Positions 53,855-63,668 are shown, counted from the stretch's first letter. The stretch is 64,000 bases of DNA from CAVYHJ01 sp963768165 [NCBI: uncultured bacterium] (GCA_963768165.1 CAVYHJ010000002.1:62001-126000), one strand, 5' to 3'. Notes: generated by a model not told the origin, from the sequence alone. Translations and numbers: made by a program.

Positions 53855-54945
53855 TATCCCGCCAAAGAAATAAGCTCTTTGGGAAATTGAGTTAGTATTC
53901 GATGCCCTGTTTCGGTGACAACAATTAAATCCTCAATACGGACACCACCAATATTTTCCAAATAAATACCAGGCTCCACGGTAACCACCATTCCTGGTTT
54001 AAGGATATACGTTCCGCTTTGTGCCAATCGTGGTGCTTCATGGATTTCCATTCCGACCCCGTGTCCCAGACCGTGGCCAAAATATTTTCCATATCCCGCT
54101 TTGGTAATAATATTTCGTGCGATAGAATCCACTTCTTTGCAAGAGATTCCCGGTTTCACGGCATCCACAGCAGCCAATTGCGCTTCCAGTGTAATTTGGT
54201 AAATTTCTTTTTGTTTAGATGTTGGTTTGCCAACAATAAAAGTCCGGGTGCAATCGCTATTATACTGCTCGTAAACCGTCCCGAAATCAAATACCACCAG
54301 TTCCCCTTTTTTTATTTTCTTATTGGACGCAACCCCGTGAGGTAATGCCGACCGCCAGCCGGATGCGATGATGGTATCAAAGGCAAGGGCACTTGCACCC
54401 AGCCTTCGTGATTTCTCTTCAAATAATAATGCGATTTCCCGTTCCGTCACTCCCGGTTTAATATGGGCCAAGCAATCTTCAAAAGCGGTCATGGCAATCG
54501 TGCGCGATTTCGCAATCAGTGCCAGTTCCCGTGCGTCTTTTTGGATACGAATATTTTCGACTAGATTTTGTGTCGGGACAAGAGGAATTTTCTTTGCCCA
54601 TTTTTTTAGAGACTGATATTCCTGATAGGTTACGTGCGCCGATTCAAATCCCAGTTTCTTAATTCCTAAATCCGCCGCCGATTCTACTGCAACTTGCATC
54701 GCGCTCTTTGTCGTGGGTCTTTCAATAATCTGAAATCCCTGAACCTGTTGATGGGCTTGCTGCGTATATCGAAAATCCGTAATAAAAAGAGCTTTGGACG
54801 AGGTGACAACAACAACACAATCGGTTCCCGTAAATCCCGAAAGATAATTGCGATTGGTTAAATTAGTGACAAGTACCGCAGGTATCTCTTCCCGTGCCAT
54901 CGCTTTTCGCAAACGGCTTACTCGTTCATTCTTTGTTTTTATCAT
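53854..54945 (-). CDS. Xaa-Pro aminopeptidase/dipeptidase (M24B)
   Basis: A cytoplasmic metallopeptidase of 363 residues. The N-terminal creatinase-like domain (residues 1-130) is followed by the pita-bread domain with metal ligands in VVFDFGTVYEQYNSDCTRTF (two Asp), GHGLGHGVGMEIHEAP (His), TVEPGIYLEN (Glu) and GGVRIEDLIVV (Glu). All five are present, so it should be active. The start follows AAAGAGT-like bases. It is the first gene of a pair with the GT-C-like protein. Confidence 0.93.
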   Translation of the reverse strand: MIKTKNERVSRLRKAMAREEIPAVLVTNLTNRNYLSGFTGTDCVVVVTSSKALFITDFRYTQQAHQQVQGFQIIERPTTKSAMQVAVESAADLGIKKLGFESAHVTYQEYQSLKKWAKKIPLVPTQNLVENIRIQKDARELALIAKSRTIAMTAFEDCLAHIKPGVTEREIALLFEEKSRRLGASALAFDTIIASGWRSALPHGVASNKKIKKGELVVFDFGTVYEQYNSDCTRTFIVGKPTSKQKEIYQITLEAQLAAVDAVKPGISCKEVDSIARNIITKAGYGKYFGHGLGHGVGMEIHEAPRLAQSGTYILKPGMVVTVEPGIYLENIGGVRIEDLIVVTETGHRILTQFPKELISLAG

Positions 54946-55070
54946 GAGGTAATTTTAATATATCCCCGCCGGATTGAATAGTATGGATACTTTGAGAAAA
55001 GAAAGTAAAGTCGTAGGTGAAGGTGTCTCATAGAACTAGCGTCTGAATTATTTACAACGGTAATCACAAT

Positions 55071-55196
55071 ATGATAGCATTTCCAAATATTACATATGGC
55101 GTTGAAATGAGGAGGTATCGAATTAATAACTCAACACAAAAACTTGGTTTAGTGAAGGGTGTTAAACCCGTTTATGAATTCTGGAAAGGAAACTAA
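55071..55196 (+). other. small open frame before the ankyrin gene, possibly a gene remnant
   Basis: A 41-codon frame (MIAFPNITYGVEMRRYRINN...) ends four bases before the ankyrin gene's ATG. It has a protein-like composition but no Shine-Dalgarno sequence at either possible start (55071 or 55107). It could be the 3' end of a lost gene or chance. A GGTTTA/TAAACC inverted pair lies inside. Confidence 0.25.
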
Positions 55197-55199
55197 GCG

Positions 55200-57002
55200 A
55201 TGAACTTTTTTAAACGATTTTTCACGTCCCAGTCACGGACCACTCCACCGGAAAGTTCTAAAGCACAAGTCGTTTCTTCTGGACAACCTCCCAATCCGCA
55301 GGCTCTTACAGCTACATCACCTCCCATTTCCAAGGAACTGGTCGACGCAATTGAAAAAGGTAATTGCGACCGCGTACGGGAATTGATTGCTGGTGGGGTG
55401 GATGTTCACGGAAGGGATAAGAACGGTGGAACGATTATGCATGAAGCTATCTCTGCGGCAATACATGCACTTAAGTTCAGTGTGGATGATACGAAGACAC
55501 GCATAGAAATTATTGATGTCTTACTGAGTGCAGGCGCGGATATTAATGCTGTCCATCCAAATTTGCGCGAAACTCCAATTTTGATGGCGGCGAGATCTGG
55601 TAAAGACGAACTCGTACGGAAACTCATCGATAGCGGTGCTGAAACAAATTTGGTTGATAGCGAACGTGAGATGGTTATTCGGAAAACTGAGGCGGAAGTG
55701 GGGTGCAACACACTCGCACTACGGACATTACTGAGGGCTTCAAATGGTGGTCGTACATGGCTAGAATCATCAGAGAATAGGGTACGTCTATTTGTCTGGG
55801 CGGTTAACGATGGAGATTGCGAAAACGTGCGCCGATCCCTTGCTGGCGGATTAGATCCCAACGCGCGAGACAATCGTGGTATACCAATAATACATCGCGC
55901 CATCCACGTTAACGATAGCTGGTATAAACACCATATGTCAGACGCTGAACAAGAGGCAGCGGCAAGCGTGATCGACCTGCTAATTGACGCGGGCGCTAAT
56001 ATAAATGCGACAAACAGTATGGGTAGAACTGCTCTTATGCTAGCTGCTGAGTTCTGTGATGCAATTATTGTCCGCCGTCTAATCGAACGGGGTGCCGATG
56101 CGCAATTAAGAGATCAGAAAGATTGCACGGTTTTAAAGATTGTTCGCTCACAAGAACAATGGTTTTCGGACTACCGAGACGTGCTTTCGGTACTCGTGAC
56201 TGCCACTGCGGAGGGTATTGCTTGGTTGAAATCCGATGAAGGGAAAGAGTGGTACAACATTTGGCTAAAAATTGATACTAACGCTCCTCTTCCTGTATGT
56301 CAAGCAGACTCGATTGAGACAATCGGAATAGCAATTAGAGATAAAAATAGCGAAGAACTGTTGACAATTCAGCGGTGGGTGGAAGCAGGCGGCAACCTTA
56401 AGTGGCGAACCTTAATGGGCTGGACGCTGTTGCATATTGCATCTAGATACGGAAACGATTCACTAATTCGCTTACTGCTTCATCACGGTGCAGACATTGA
56501 ATCTCGTACGGAGAGAGGGGAAACACCACTACTACTTGCCTGTGAACCTGGGCGCATACTGAATCCGTCGGTCGTAGTGACACTGCTCGAACATGGGGCC
56601 GATCCCAACGCGACTAACTGTGACGGAATGACTCCACTGCGGTTGATTCGCAGGATCGAAAATGATCGGGATGAAGCCAAGCAAATTGTCAAACTACTTG
56701 AGGCTGGTGGAAGCCGCTTAATTCCAGGAGACACTGTACAGTGTCCAGAGTGTGGCGCACCGAATGGACCGAGCATGCTACAGAGGGGCGTACACGCCAC
56801 GGTGACCGGTGAAATCTTCGTACTTTTCCTGTGTAAGCGCTGTAGTAAGAGGGTGCAAATTTCTTTCTATGCAATAACGAAGGACTCTGGCGTGCGTGTT
56901 GAATGTCCTTCATGCACTCACACCAATTATCTCCCACCATCCGTTTGGTGCCAGACGTGTGGAAAGAGCTTATCGAGTGGATGGCAACAGAAAATATCGT
57001 AA
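55200..57002 (+). CDS. ankyrin-repeat protein with C-terminal zinc ribbons
   Basis: The 600-residue protein begins with a Ser/Thr/Pro-rich tail (residues 1-40) and then runs of ankyrin units: NCDRVRELIAGGVDVHGRDKNGGTIMHEA, IIDVLLSAGADINAVHP, VIDLLIDAGANINATNSMGRTALMLAAEF and TLLHIASRYGNDSLIRLLLHHGAD. Between the two ankyrin blocks (about residues 320-400) is a linker. The last 100 residues hold eight cysteines in CxxC pairs (CPECGAPNG, CKRCSKRV, CPSCTHTN, CQTCGKSL), forming two zinc ribbons. Start site GGAAAGG. No signal peptide. Base and codon usage look unlike the neighbours, hinting at transfer. Ankyrins suggest protein binding; the target is unknown. Confidence 0.85.
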   Translation: MNFFKRFFTSQSRTTPPESSKAQVVSSGQPPNPQALTATSPPISKELVDAIEKGNCDRVRELIAGGVDVHGRDKNGGTIMHEAISAAIHALKFSVDDTKTRIEIIDVLLSAGADINAVHPNLRETPILMAARSGKDELVRKLIDSGAETNLVDSEREMVIRKTEAEVGCNTLALRTLLRASNGGRTWLESSENRVRLFVWAVNDGDCENVRRSLAGGLDPNARDNRGIPIIHRAIHVNDSWYKHHMSDAEQEAAASVIDLLIDAGANINATNSMGRTALMLAAEFCDAIIVRRLIERGADAQLRDQKDCTVLKIVRSQEQWFSDYRDVLSVLVTATAEGIAWLKSDEGKEWYNIWLKIDTNAPLPVCQADSIETIGIAIRDKNSEELLTIQRWVEAGGNLKWRTLMGWTLLHIASRYGNDSLIRLLLHHGADIESRTERGETPLLLACEPGRILNPSVVVTLLEHGADPNATNCDGMTPLRLIRRIENDRDEAKQIVKLLEAGGSRLIPGDTVQCPECGAPNGPSMLQRGVHATVTGEIFVLFLCKRCSKRVQISFYAITKDSGVRVECPSCTHTNYLPPSVWCQTCGKSLSSGWQQKIS

Positions 57003-57159
57003 GAGTAAAAGACCAGAAAGTTGGGGTAGTGTTTTTCTCTTAGCGCTTCGCCCGCTTTTCTGTTTTTTCATACATTGGGAATTTGAGCGCTCTTTACGTT
57101 ATTCCCGATGCTTTTTTTATTCTCTGTCTCCCCATAAATCAATGATATGATAATCCCTT

Positions 57160-58353
57160 ATGGAAAAAATGGTAGACAAAAAAAATGCCGATTTGATAAT
57201 CATCGGCGCGGGAGCAGCAGGACTAATGTGCGCCATAGAAGCGGGAAAACGGGGGCGGCGGGTTTATGTCTTGGAGCATAATGAGAAAATTGGCAAGAAA
57301 ATCCTGATTTCAGGCGGGGGACGGGCGAATTTCACAAACCTGTATGCCACTCCTTCACAATATCTTTCTAGTGTTCCAGAATTCTGTATTTCTGCGTTAA
57401 CTCGCTATACCGCGCAGGACTTTATTACGTTGGTGGAGACTCATGGGATAAGATACCATGAAAAGAAATTGGGTCAATTGTTTTGCGATACCACCGCACA
57501 GGAAATTACCCATCTACTCCAAAAAGAATGTGACCGGTCGGGGGTAACGATTCTGCTGAATACCAAAGTTGAGACCATAATCCACCATATAAAATTTATC
57601 ATAGTAACCAATCAGGGAGAATTTATTTGCAAATCATTGGTCATCGCTACTGGCGGATTGACGATTCCCAAAATCGGCGCAACAGATTTCGGTTATCGTA
57701 TCGCCCAACAATTTGGGATTCATATCAATGAAACTAATCCAGCCTTGGTTCCCCTAACCTTCAATCCAAAAGATTTCCAGCGGTATAAGGATTTAACAGG
57801 GATTTCCGCGGATTCAGAAGTAAATTGCAAAGGGGTAAAATTCAGAGAAAATATTCTATTCACTCATCGTGGATTAAGCGGTCCGGCAATATTACAGATT
57901 TCCTCGTACTGGAATCCGGGAGATGAAATTATTATCAATCTCGTGCCCAATGTGAATTTGCAGGAATTATTGTTAGAACAAAAAAAGCAAAAAGTGAAAA
58001 AGGAATTAAAAACATTTCTTTCCGATTATCTGCCCAATCGCCTAGTACAAAAATGGTGTGACCTATATTTTGAATCCAAACCCATCAATCAATATTCTGA
58101 AAAAGAAATTCAACGGATTGTGTCCCAACTCCATCAATGGAAAATTACTCCTGACGGTACCGAAGGGTATCTGAAAGCCGAAGTCACCAAAGGCGGGATT
58201 GATCCTATCGAACTTTCCTCTAAGACGATGGAATCCAAAAAAGTAAAAGGACTTTATTTCATTGGCGAAGTGGTAGACGTGACGGGTTGGCTGGGAGGAT
58301 ATAATTTTCAATGGGCCTGGTCGTCCGGTTGGGCGGCGGGGCAGGCGGTATAA
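57160..58353 (+). CDS. HI0933/YhiN-family FAD-dependent flavoprotein
   Basis: The 397-residue NAD(P)/FAD-dependent oxidoreductase begins with an FAD fold (DLIIIGAGAAGLMCAIEAGKRGRRVYVLE, about residues 8-36) and the family-specific GKKILISGGGRANFTN. VIATGGLTIPKIGATDFGYRIA lies near residue 165. The C-terminal FIGEVVDVTGWLGGYNFQWAWSSG is typical of the HI0933/BaiN family. The substrate is unknown in most members. A ferredoxin gene follows 64 bases downstream and could be its electron partner, though that is inference. Confidence 0.92.
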   Translation: MEKMVDKKNADLIIIGAGAAGLMCAIEAGKRGRRVYVLEHNEKIGKKILISGGGRANFTNLYATPSQYLSSVPEFCISALTRYTAQDFITLVETHGIRYHEKKLGQLFCDTTAQEITHLLQKECDRSGVTILLNTKVETIIHHIKFIIVTNQGEFICKSLVIATGGLTIPKIGATDFGYRIAQQFGIHINETNPALVPLTFNPKDFQRYKDLTGISADSEVNCKGVKFRENILFTHRGLSGPAILQISSYWNPGDEIIINLVPNVNLQELLLEQKKQKVKKELKTFLSDYLPNRLVQKWCDLYFESKPINQYSEKEIQRIVSQLHQWKITPDGTEGYLKAEVTKGGIDPIELSSKTMESKKVKGLYFIGEVVDVTGWLGGYNFQWAWSSGWAAGQAV

Positions 58354-58417
58354 AAAATGAATCGGAGAAACTGGGAATGGGCGAATGGGGAATGTCCTAA
58401 CATGTTATGATTATTCC

Positions 58418-58711
58418 ATGAAGATCGAATTTCAACCCGCGGGGTTGGCAAAAGAAGTGAATTCGGGAACACGGGTATATGATGTTGCCAAAGATTTGGG
58501 ACTGGATTGGATGTTCGGCTGCACGCAGGGAAATTGCGGAACATGTTTATCCACTATTATTTCCGGCATGGAAAATTTGAATCGCATTGGAAATACGGAA
58601 AAAGAAACCTTACGGAAACTGGGTGCCCAGCCCAACCAACGACTCGCCTGCCAATTAATCATACGCGGGGATGTGATTTTAAAAAAAGAAAAACTGAAGA
58701 ATGATTTATAA
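58418..58711 (+). CDS. plant-type 2Fe-2S ferredoxin
   Basis: The 97-residue protein starts with MKIEFQPAG at 58418. The cluster ligands lie in GCTQGNCGTCLSTIISG (three cysteines, about residues 34-50) and the fourth in RLACQLIIRGDVIL (about residue 83), the spacing of adrenodoxin/plant-type ferredoxins. No other domain is present. It lies downstream of the HI0933-type flavoprotein gene. Its stop overlaps the hicA stop by six bases on the opposite strand. Confidence 0.9.
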   Translation: MKIEFQPAGLAKEVNSGTRVYDVAKDLGLDWMFGCTQGNCGTCLSTIISGMENLNRIGNTEKETLRKLGAQPNQRLACQLIIRGDVILKKEKLKNDL

Positions 58712-58918
58712 TAACCTTTTAAATTCCTCGATACTCAACCCTGCATCTTTAACAATTCCACCCATGGTATAGGCGTTAATAGGATTGGCTCTAGGAATGA
58801 CAATAATTCTTATGCCGTCGGACATGGTGATATGTTTGCCTTGTCGAAGAATCTGAAATCCCGCTTTTTGAAATGCTCTGATTGCCCTTTGATGAGAAAT
58901 TCCTTGTATCTTTCCCAC
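58706..58918 (-). CDS. hicA: HicA-family mRNA interferase toxin
   Basis: The 70-residue protein has the HicA fold: ISHQRAIRAFQKAGFQILRQGKHITM, with the active-site histidine in GKHITMSD (about residue 29), IRIIVIPRANPINAYTMGGIVKDAGLSIEEF. HicA cleaves mRNA without sequence-strict need of ribosomes. It is the second gene after hicB, two bases apart. The order here is antitoxin first. Confidence 0.88.
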   Translation of the reverse strand: MGKIQGISHQRAIRAFQKAGFQILRQGKHITMSDGIRIIVIPRANPINAYTMGGIVKDAGLSIEEFKRLL

Positions 58919-58920
58919 TC

Positions 58921-59115
58921 TTATCCCACTTCTACATACCGTGACCGTTTACCTTTACTGAGTATTTTTACTGTTTTCAAATATTCTTGAATAGCATCTT
59001 GAATATTCACCAAAGCTTCTCTTTCGGTTCTGCCTTGGGACCAACACCCTGGTAATCCCGGGACCCAAACGGCATAGCCTTCATCCGACTTTTTCAAATT
59101 TACTTTATATTTCAT
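58921..59115 (-). CDS. hicB: HicB-family antitoxin
   Basis: The 64-residue protein shows the HicB partial RNase-H-like fold (SDEGYAVWVPGLPGCWSQGRTEREALVNIQDAIQEYL). It lacks a DNA-binding C-terminal domain, so it is the short form, which neutralises by contact. A TTGACA-type promoter and AAGGAGG site precede it. Confidence 0.9.
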   Translation of the reverse strand: MKYKVNLKKSDEGYAVWVPGLPGCWSQGRTEREALVNIQDAIQEYLKTVKILSKGKRSRYVEVG

Positions 59116-59143
59116 ATATGCTCCTCCTTAATTATTAATTCTT

Positions 59144-59172
59144 ACTTTACTTCTCTCACTACATTTTGTCAA
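59144..59172 (-). promoter_or_regulatory. promoter of hicBA
   Basis: On the minus strand, TTGACA (59167-59172), 17-base spacer and TAAAGT (59144-59149). AAGGAGG lies just before the hicB ATG. Confidence 0.55.
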
Positions 59173-59195
59173 CCAATAAATTCATTGGGAAGAGT

Positions 59196-59789
59196 CTATA
59201 AAAGCGGCGGGGATGACTTTTCTTGTTTTTCCTCGTCAACCCGGAAACATTTGCGACAGCGCGGCTCGTAGATATCTGTCGCTCCCAAAAGTATCCGCTC
59301 TTCCGACATGACTTTCCGATAGGAGCGGTTAGCAGGATTTCCACAAACCACACAAATGGCTAACGATTTAGTGACATATTCTGCCACGGCCAACAATTGG
59401 GGTAATGGTTCAAAAGGCACTCCACGATAATCCTGGTCAAGCCCCGCGACAATGACCCGTTTTCCTTCATCCGCCAATTGCTCGCACACAGAGGGAAGTT
59501 TAGCATCGAAAAATTGCGCCTCATCAATTCCCACCACCTGAATATCGGGAGTTACTTGGTTATACAATGCCTGGCTGTCAGCGACCGGCATCGAAGCGAT
59601 GCGGCTGTCGTTATGGCTGACCACATGATTTTCACTATAGCGCGTGTCACGGGACGGTTTGAATACCATGATTCTCTGTTTGGCAATTTGGCACCGGCGT
59701 AAGCGGCGGATGAGTTCTTCCGATTTCCCGCTAAACATAGACCCGCAAATTACTTCAATCCATCCCACATTTCTAATAGTGATATCCAT
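59196..59789 (-). CDS. tdk: thymidine kinase
   Basis: Salvage enzyme of 197 residues (class II TK). The P-loop is VICGSMFSGKSEELIRRLRR (residues 14-33), the DEAQFF catalytic motif follows at about 94-99, and the zinc ligands lie in CVVCGNPAN and CRKCFRV. The lasso domain motif LLGATDIYEPRC is present. The 3' end has a short Lys/Glu/Gln tail. No other nucleotide gene is adjacent. Confidence 0.95.
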   Translation of the reverse strand: MDITIRNVGWIEVICGSMFSGKSEELIRRLRRCQIAKQRIMVFKPSRDTRYSENHVVSHNDSRIASMPVADSQALYNQVTPDIQVVGIDEAQFFDAKLPSVCEQLADEGKRVIVAGLDQDYRGVPFEPLPQLLAVAEYVTKSLAICVVCGNPANRSYRKVMSEERILLGATDIYEPRCRKCFRVDEEKQEKSSPPLL

Positions 59790-59815
59790 TTATTTTTGCT
59801 CCTATAACTACAGTA

Positions 59816-59989
59816 TTAATCGATTGTTGATTCTTCAATTAACATAACTGGTATATCATCTTTCACGGGATATTTCTTCCGGCACTGCGGATTGGTGCAA
59901 CATATTTTCTGATTTTTTTCATCGTAGATCACATCCGATTTGCACGCCGGGCATGCCAGTATTTCCAACAACTCTTTGTCTACCGCCAT
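59816..59989 (-). CDS. Trm112-family zinc-ribbon protein
   Basis: The ATG at 59989 has a good AAGGAG site (the earlier TTG at 60004 is not needed). The 57-residue protein is MAVDKELLEILACPACKSDV..., with two CxxC-type pairs (CPAC, CTNPQC). It matches the Trm112/YcaR (UPF0434) family, small zinc proteins that activate methyltransferases in eukaryotes. It follows the dapA stop by 11 bases. Confidence 0.85.
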   Translation of the reverse strand: MAVDKELLEILACPACKSDVIYDEKNQKICCTNPQCRKKYPVKDDIPVMLIEESTID

Positions 59990-60000
59990 GTTTTCTCCTT

Positions 60001-60909
60001 TCAAATTAGTTTATCATTTTTCAGGACTTGTTTTAATTTCTTTCTATTCGATTCCGACATGGCATACAACGGCAACCGTACATCCTCTGTCATTTTTCCC
60101 ATCATTGCTAACGCGGTTTTCACAGGAGTAGGACTGCTCTCCAAAAACAATGCTCCCGTTAACGCAAAATATTTATAATGGAACTCAATCGCCGGTTCCG
60201 GGTTCCCCGCAAACCACGCCTCCATCATTTTCGACATCTCTTTCGGTACCACATTGGCAAGTACGGAAATACTCCCGTGAGCGCCGATCGCCAGAAGCGG
60301 CAAATTTAAAAAATCTTCGCCGGACAAAACCAAAAAATCTTTCGGGCAGAGTGAAATCATTTCCGTAGTTTGTTTTAAATCCCCGGTCGCTTCTTTGACC
60401 CCGATAATATTTCTAATTTGTGCCAACCGCGCAACCGTCTGCGGCAAAATATTGACCGCTGTCCGTCCGGGAATATTATACAGAATTTGCGGAATATCCA
60501 CCGCCTCCGCCACCGCTTTGAAATGCTGGTACAACCCTTCCTGGGTTGGACGGTTATAATACGGACTAATCAATAATGCGGCATTAGCACCGGATTTTTT
60601 TGCGGAGGCCGTCAACCGAATCGCTTCTTTTGTGCTATTCGACCCCGTCCCGGCAATCACCGGAATCCGTCCCCTCACTTGGTCTAGCGTAACCTCCACC
60701 ACATGTTCATGCTCTTCATGAGACAACGTCGCCGATTCCCCTGTCGTTCCGCAAGGCACTATCCCATGTGTTCCTTTGGATATATGCCATTCAATCAATT
60801 TCCGTAAAGCTTTCTCATCCACTTTCCCATTGCGAAACGGCGTGATAATCGCCACTATCGAACCCCAAAACTTTGGCATTTTCTTTAATTTGGCTCTTTT
60901 TGTAGACAT
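60001..60909 (-). CDS. dapA: 4-hydroxy-tetrahydrodipicolinate synthase DapA
   Basis: A lysine/diaminopimelate-pathway enzyme joining pyruvate and aspartate semialdehyde. I start at the ATG at 60909 (MSTKRAKLKKMPKFWGS); the longer form adds only seven residues. TIM-barrel aldolase of about 302 residues with the Schiff-base lysine in IGVKEATGDLKQ, catalytic tyrosine in ILYNIPGRTAVN and the GTTGESATL loop. All active-site motifs are present. Confidence 0.95.
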   Translation of the reverse strand: MSTKRAKLKKMPKFWGSIVAIITPFRNGKVDEKALRKLIEWHISKGTHGIVPCGTTGESATLSHEEHEHVVEVTLDQVRGRIPVIAGTGSNSTKEAIRLTASAKKSGANAALLISPYYNRPTQEGLYQHFKAVAEAVDIPQILYNIPGRTAVNILPQTVARLAQIRNIIGVKEATGDLKQTTEMISLCPKDFLVLSGEDFLNLPLLAIGAHGSISVLANVVPKEMSKMMEAWFAGNPEPAIEFHYKYFALTGALFLESSPTPVKTALAMMGKMTEDVRLPLYAMSESNRKKLKQVLKNDKLI

Positions 60910-61061
60910 ACTTATTCCTTTCACGAACAATAAATCTTTCTCATTAAAGGGTATAATCTTTTCCCTTCACTTGTCAATCAAAAAAGAAAACCCGACTCCC
61001 TATCTTTTCAAAAATCCTTTTTTCGTGTAGTATAGTAGACCGGTTTACATAAAGGAGTATT

Positions 61062-63632
61062 ATGCAAAGTAAAAAACTTCGATATAATTACATATTTCTA
61101 TTTTTAGGAATAATCAATTTTCTATTTTTTTCAAAAGGAGTCGGGGCGGATATGGATAGTTTCGTAGTACATTATTTTCGGTTTGATGGGGATTACAAAG
61201 ATTGGACATTATGGACATGGAATGCTGTAAATCACCAGACGACCAAAGAGATTAACAAAGAAGTTACGTCTTCCGGTCAAGATGCCGATGGATTGAAATT
61301 TGTCGTGCAGAAAAATGATTATGCCGGCGCAACGGATATCGGTGTCCTTCCGAAATACCATAATTGGGATTCCAAAGATGGGCCTGACCGGGTTTATTCC
61401 TCCACCATGGGTAATGAAGTTTGGATTATCCAGGGAGACCCACACTTGTTTACCAATAAACCTGACGTTCGTCCCAGTATCCAAGCGGCTTTTCTGGATA
61501 GCACTACGCAAATCACTTTGGTGTTATCCAAATCCTTGAACCAAAATGAACTGGTTCCTGCACATTTCTCTGTCACGGATGAAACCGGAAAACGCGTGGA
61601 GATTAAAAATATTGATTTTATTCCGGTAACTTCCGTACATTCTCGCACTGTCCAAGTGACATTGGAAAAACCGCTGGATATCGCTCATAACCACATCAGT
61701 GAATATGGCATCGCATTGACTGGGTTCCGCCCCGGTACTTTAACTTTGAGAAAGATTTTAGACTCATCGGAATTTTATTTCAATATTCCACTGGGTGCCA
61801 TTTATTCACCCACAAAAACTGTCTTTCGCGTTTTTTCTCCGATCGCTTCAGCTATTACCTTGGTCATTTATGACCAGCCGGTCGGTGGCAATGGGAAAGA
61901 ATACAAAATGAAATATAGCCAACATGGAATTTGGGAATATTCTGTCTCCGGCGATTTGCAAAATAAGTATTACACCCTGAAAGCCGAAGGACCGGACAAA
62001 CGGTTTAACGCGAGTCGGGAATTGATTGACCCCTATTCCAAATGCAATACCGCGTACAATGGCCGGGGAATGATTATTGATGACAAAACTCCCGTCACTG
62101 CTCGGCCTGAATTTGATATCAGTCAAGCGATGATTTACGAATTGCACATCCGCGATATTGATATTGATAATAATTCGGGTGTTAAAAATAAAGGGAAATA
62201 CATTGGCTTAACCGAGACCGGCACGACCATCCCGGGAAAACCGGATATAAAAACCGCACTGGATCATATCGTTGAATTAGGTGTTAATGTGGTTCAAATC
62301 ATGCCCTTTCAGCAATTTGAACATGTCGAATCCAGAGACGATTATAATTGGGGATATATGCCTGTCCATTTCAATTCACCCGACGGTTGGTTTGCCACTG
62401 ACCGCCTTTCTGCCAAGCGGGTCGAGGAAGTTAAACGCATGATTGATGCGCTTCACAAAAAAGGTATCAAGGTAATCATGGACGTGGTTTATAATCACAC
62501 TGCCGAAAACGATGCCGGTCATGTTTTTAGTTTCAACGGCCTGGTCCCGGGATATTATTATCGCTTGAAAGACGACGGGACTTTATGGAATGGCTCCGGC
62601 ACTGGAAATGAATTCCGCTCGGAAGCGCCCATGGCTCGTAAATTCCTTCTCGATTCTCTGAAATATTGGGTCACGGAATACAAGGTGGACGGATTCCGGT
62701 TCGATTTACTGGGTCTCATTGACTTGAAAACAGTGGAAGATGCGGCCAAAGAACTGCACGCCATCGACCCTGATATTTTCATCTATGGCGAACCTTGGGC
62801 GGCTGGCAATACGCAAGCCAAAATCACTGGCAAAGGGTCTCAAAAGGGCAAAGGATTTTCCGTGTTCAATGATAATTTCCGTAATGCCTTCAAGGGGAGT
62901 GTTTTCGGAACTGAAAAAGGCTATGTTCAAAACGGTAGTTATCTCGGAGCTATGAAAAAAGGTATCATTGGCAGTATCACGGATTTTACCGACAGTCCCA
63001 CGGAAACGATTAACTATATTGAATGTCACGACAACCATACCTTCTGGGATCGTTTGCTTCTGACCACCAAGGGAGACAACGCTATCACCGATGCAGATAG
63101 AATTGCGATGGATAAACTCGGTGCGGCCATTTTGTTTACTTCTCAGGGCGTTCCGTTTATCCAAGCGGGACAGGAATTTCTACGTACCAAAGGCGGGGAA
63201 GAGAATAGTTATAACAAACCCGATTCAGTCAATGAAATTAATTGGCAGGAGAAAATTGACCATGCCGACGTCTTTAAATATTATCAAGGATTGATTCAAA
63301 TTCGTAAAAACCATCCCCTCTTCCGGTTTAAGACCAAACAGGATGTATTGGATAATGTCAAATTCCTCGATGACGATTTGAAACTCAGTTTGCCCGATAA
63401 TTGTTTGGGATATAAAATCACCAAAGGCAATTCCGGCGATTCATGGAATGAAGTCGTTGTGTTAGCCAATCCGAATCCGCAAAAGATGATTCTTCCGATT
63501 CCCGAGGGGAATTGGATTGTCGTTGCCAATGCGGAAGAAGCGGGTGACCGCCCCGTCCGCTCGGGTACCGCCACCATCAAAGGCAACCAAGCCGATGTCG
63601 CTCCCCGCTCTGTCTTGATTCTCTACCGCTAA
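61062..63632 (+). CDS. pulA: secreted type I pullulanase (GH13)
   Basis: An extracytoplasmic starch/pullulan debranching enzyme of 856 residues. A signal peptide spans MQSKKLRYNYIFLFLGIINF to about residue 30. An N-terminal PUD/CBM41-type domain starts at FVVHYFRFDGDYKDWTLWTW. A CBM48-like region is followed by the GH13 barrel with YELHIRDIDIDNN, VVYNHTAEN, GFRFDLLGLID (nucleophile Asp about residue 548), IYGEPW (acid/base Glu) and YIECHDNHTFWDR. The C-terminal beta domain is complete. The lipobox is absent, so it is not the lipoprotein form. Start site AAAGGAG. Confidence 0.94.
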   Translation: MQSKKLRYNYIFLFLGIINFLFFSKGVGADMDSFVVHYFRFDGDYKDWTLWTWNAVNHQTTKEINKEVTSSGQDADGLKFVVQKNDYAGATDIGVLPKYHNWDSKDGPDRVYSSTMGNEVWIIQGDPHLFTNKPDVRPSIQAAFLDSTTQITLVLSKSLNQNELVPAHFSVTDETGKRVEIKNIDFIPVTSVHSRTVQVTLEKPLDIAHNHISEYGIALTGFRPGTLTLRKILDSSEFYFNIPLGAIYSPTKTVFRVFSPIASAITLVIYDQPVGGNGKEYKMKYSQHGIWEYSVSGDLQNKYYTLKAEGPDKRFNASRELIDPYSKCNTAYNGRGMIIDDKTPVTARPEFDISQAMIYELHIRDIDIDNNSGVKNKGKYIGLTETGTTIPGKPDIKTALDHIVELGVNVVQIMPFQQFEHVESRDDYNWGYMPVHFNSPDGWFATDRLSAKRVEEVKRMIDALHKKGIKVIMDVVYNHTAENDAGHVFSFNGLVPGYYYRLKDDGTLWNGSGTGNEFRSEAPMARKFLLDSLKYWVTEYKVDGFRFDLLGLIDLKTVEDAAKELHAIDPDIFIYGEPWAAGNTQAKITGKGSQKGKGFSVFNDNFRNAFKGSVFGTEKGYVQNGSYLGAMKKGIIGSITDFTDSPTETINYIECHDNHTFWDRLLLTTKGDNAITDADRIAMDKLGAAILFTSQGVPFIQAGQEFLRTKGGEENSYNKPDSVNEINWQEKIDHADVFKYYQGLIQIRKNHPLFRFKTKQDVLDNVKFLDDDLKLSLPDNCLGYKITKGNSGDSWNEVVVLANPNPQKMILPIPEGNWIVVANAEEAGDRPVRSGTATIKGNQADVAPRSVLILYR

Positions 63633-63668
63633 CACCCCTTTACTTCAATTTTCGTATCAGGGGTTGGA

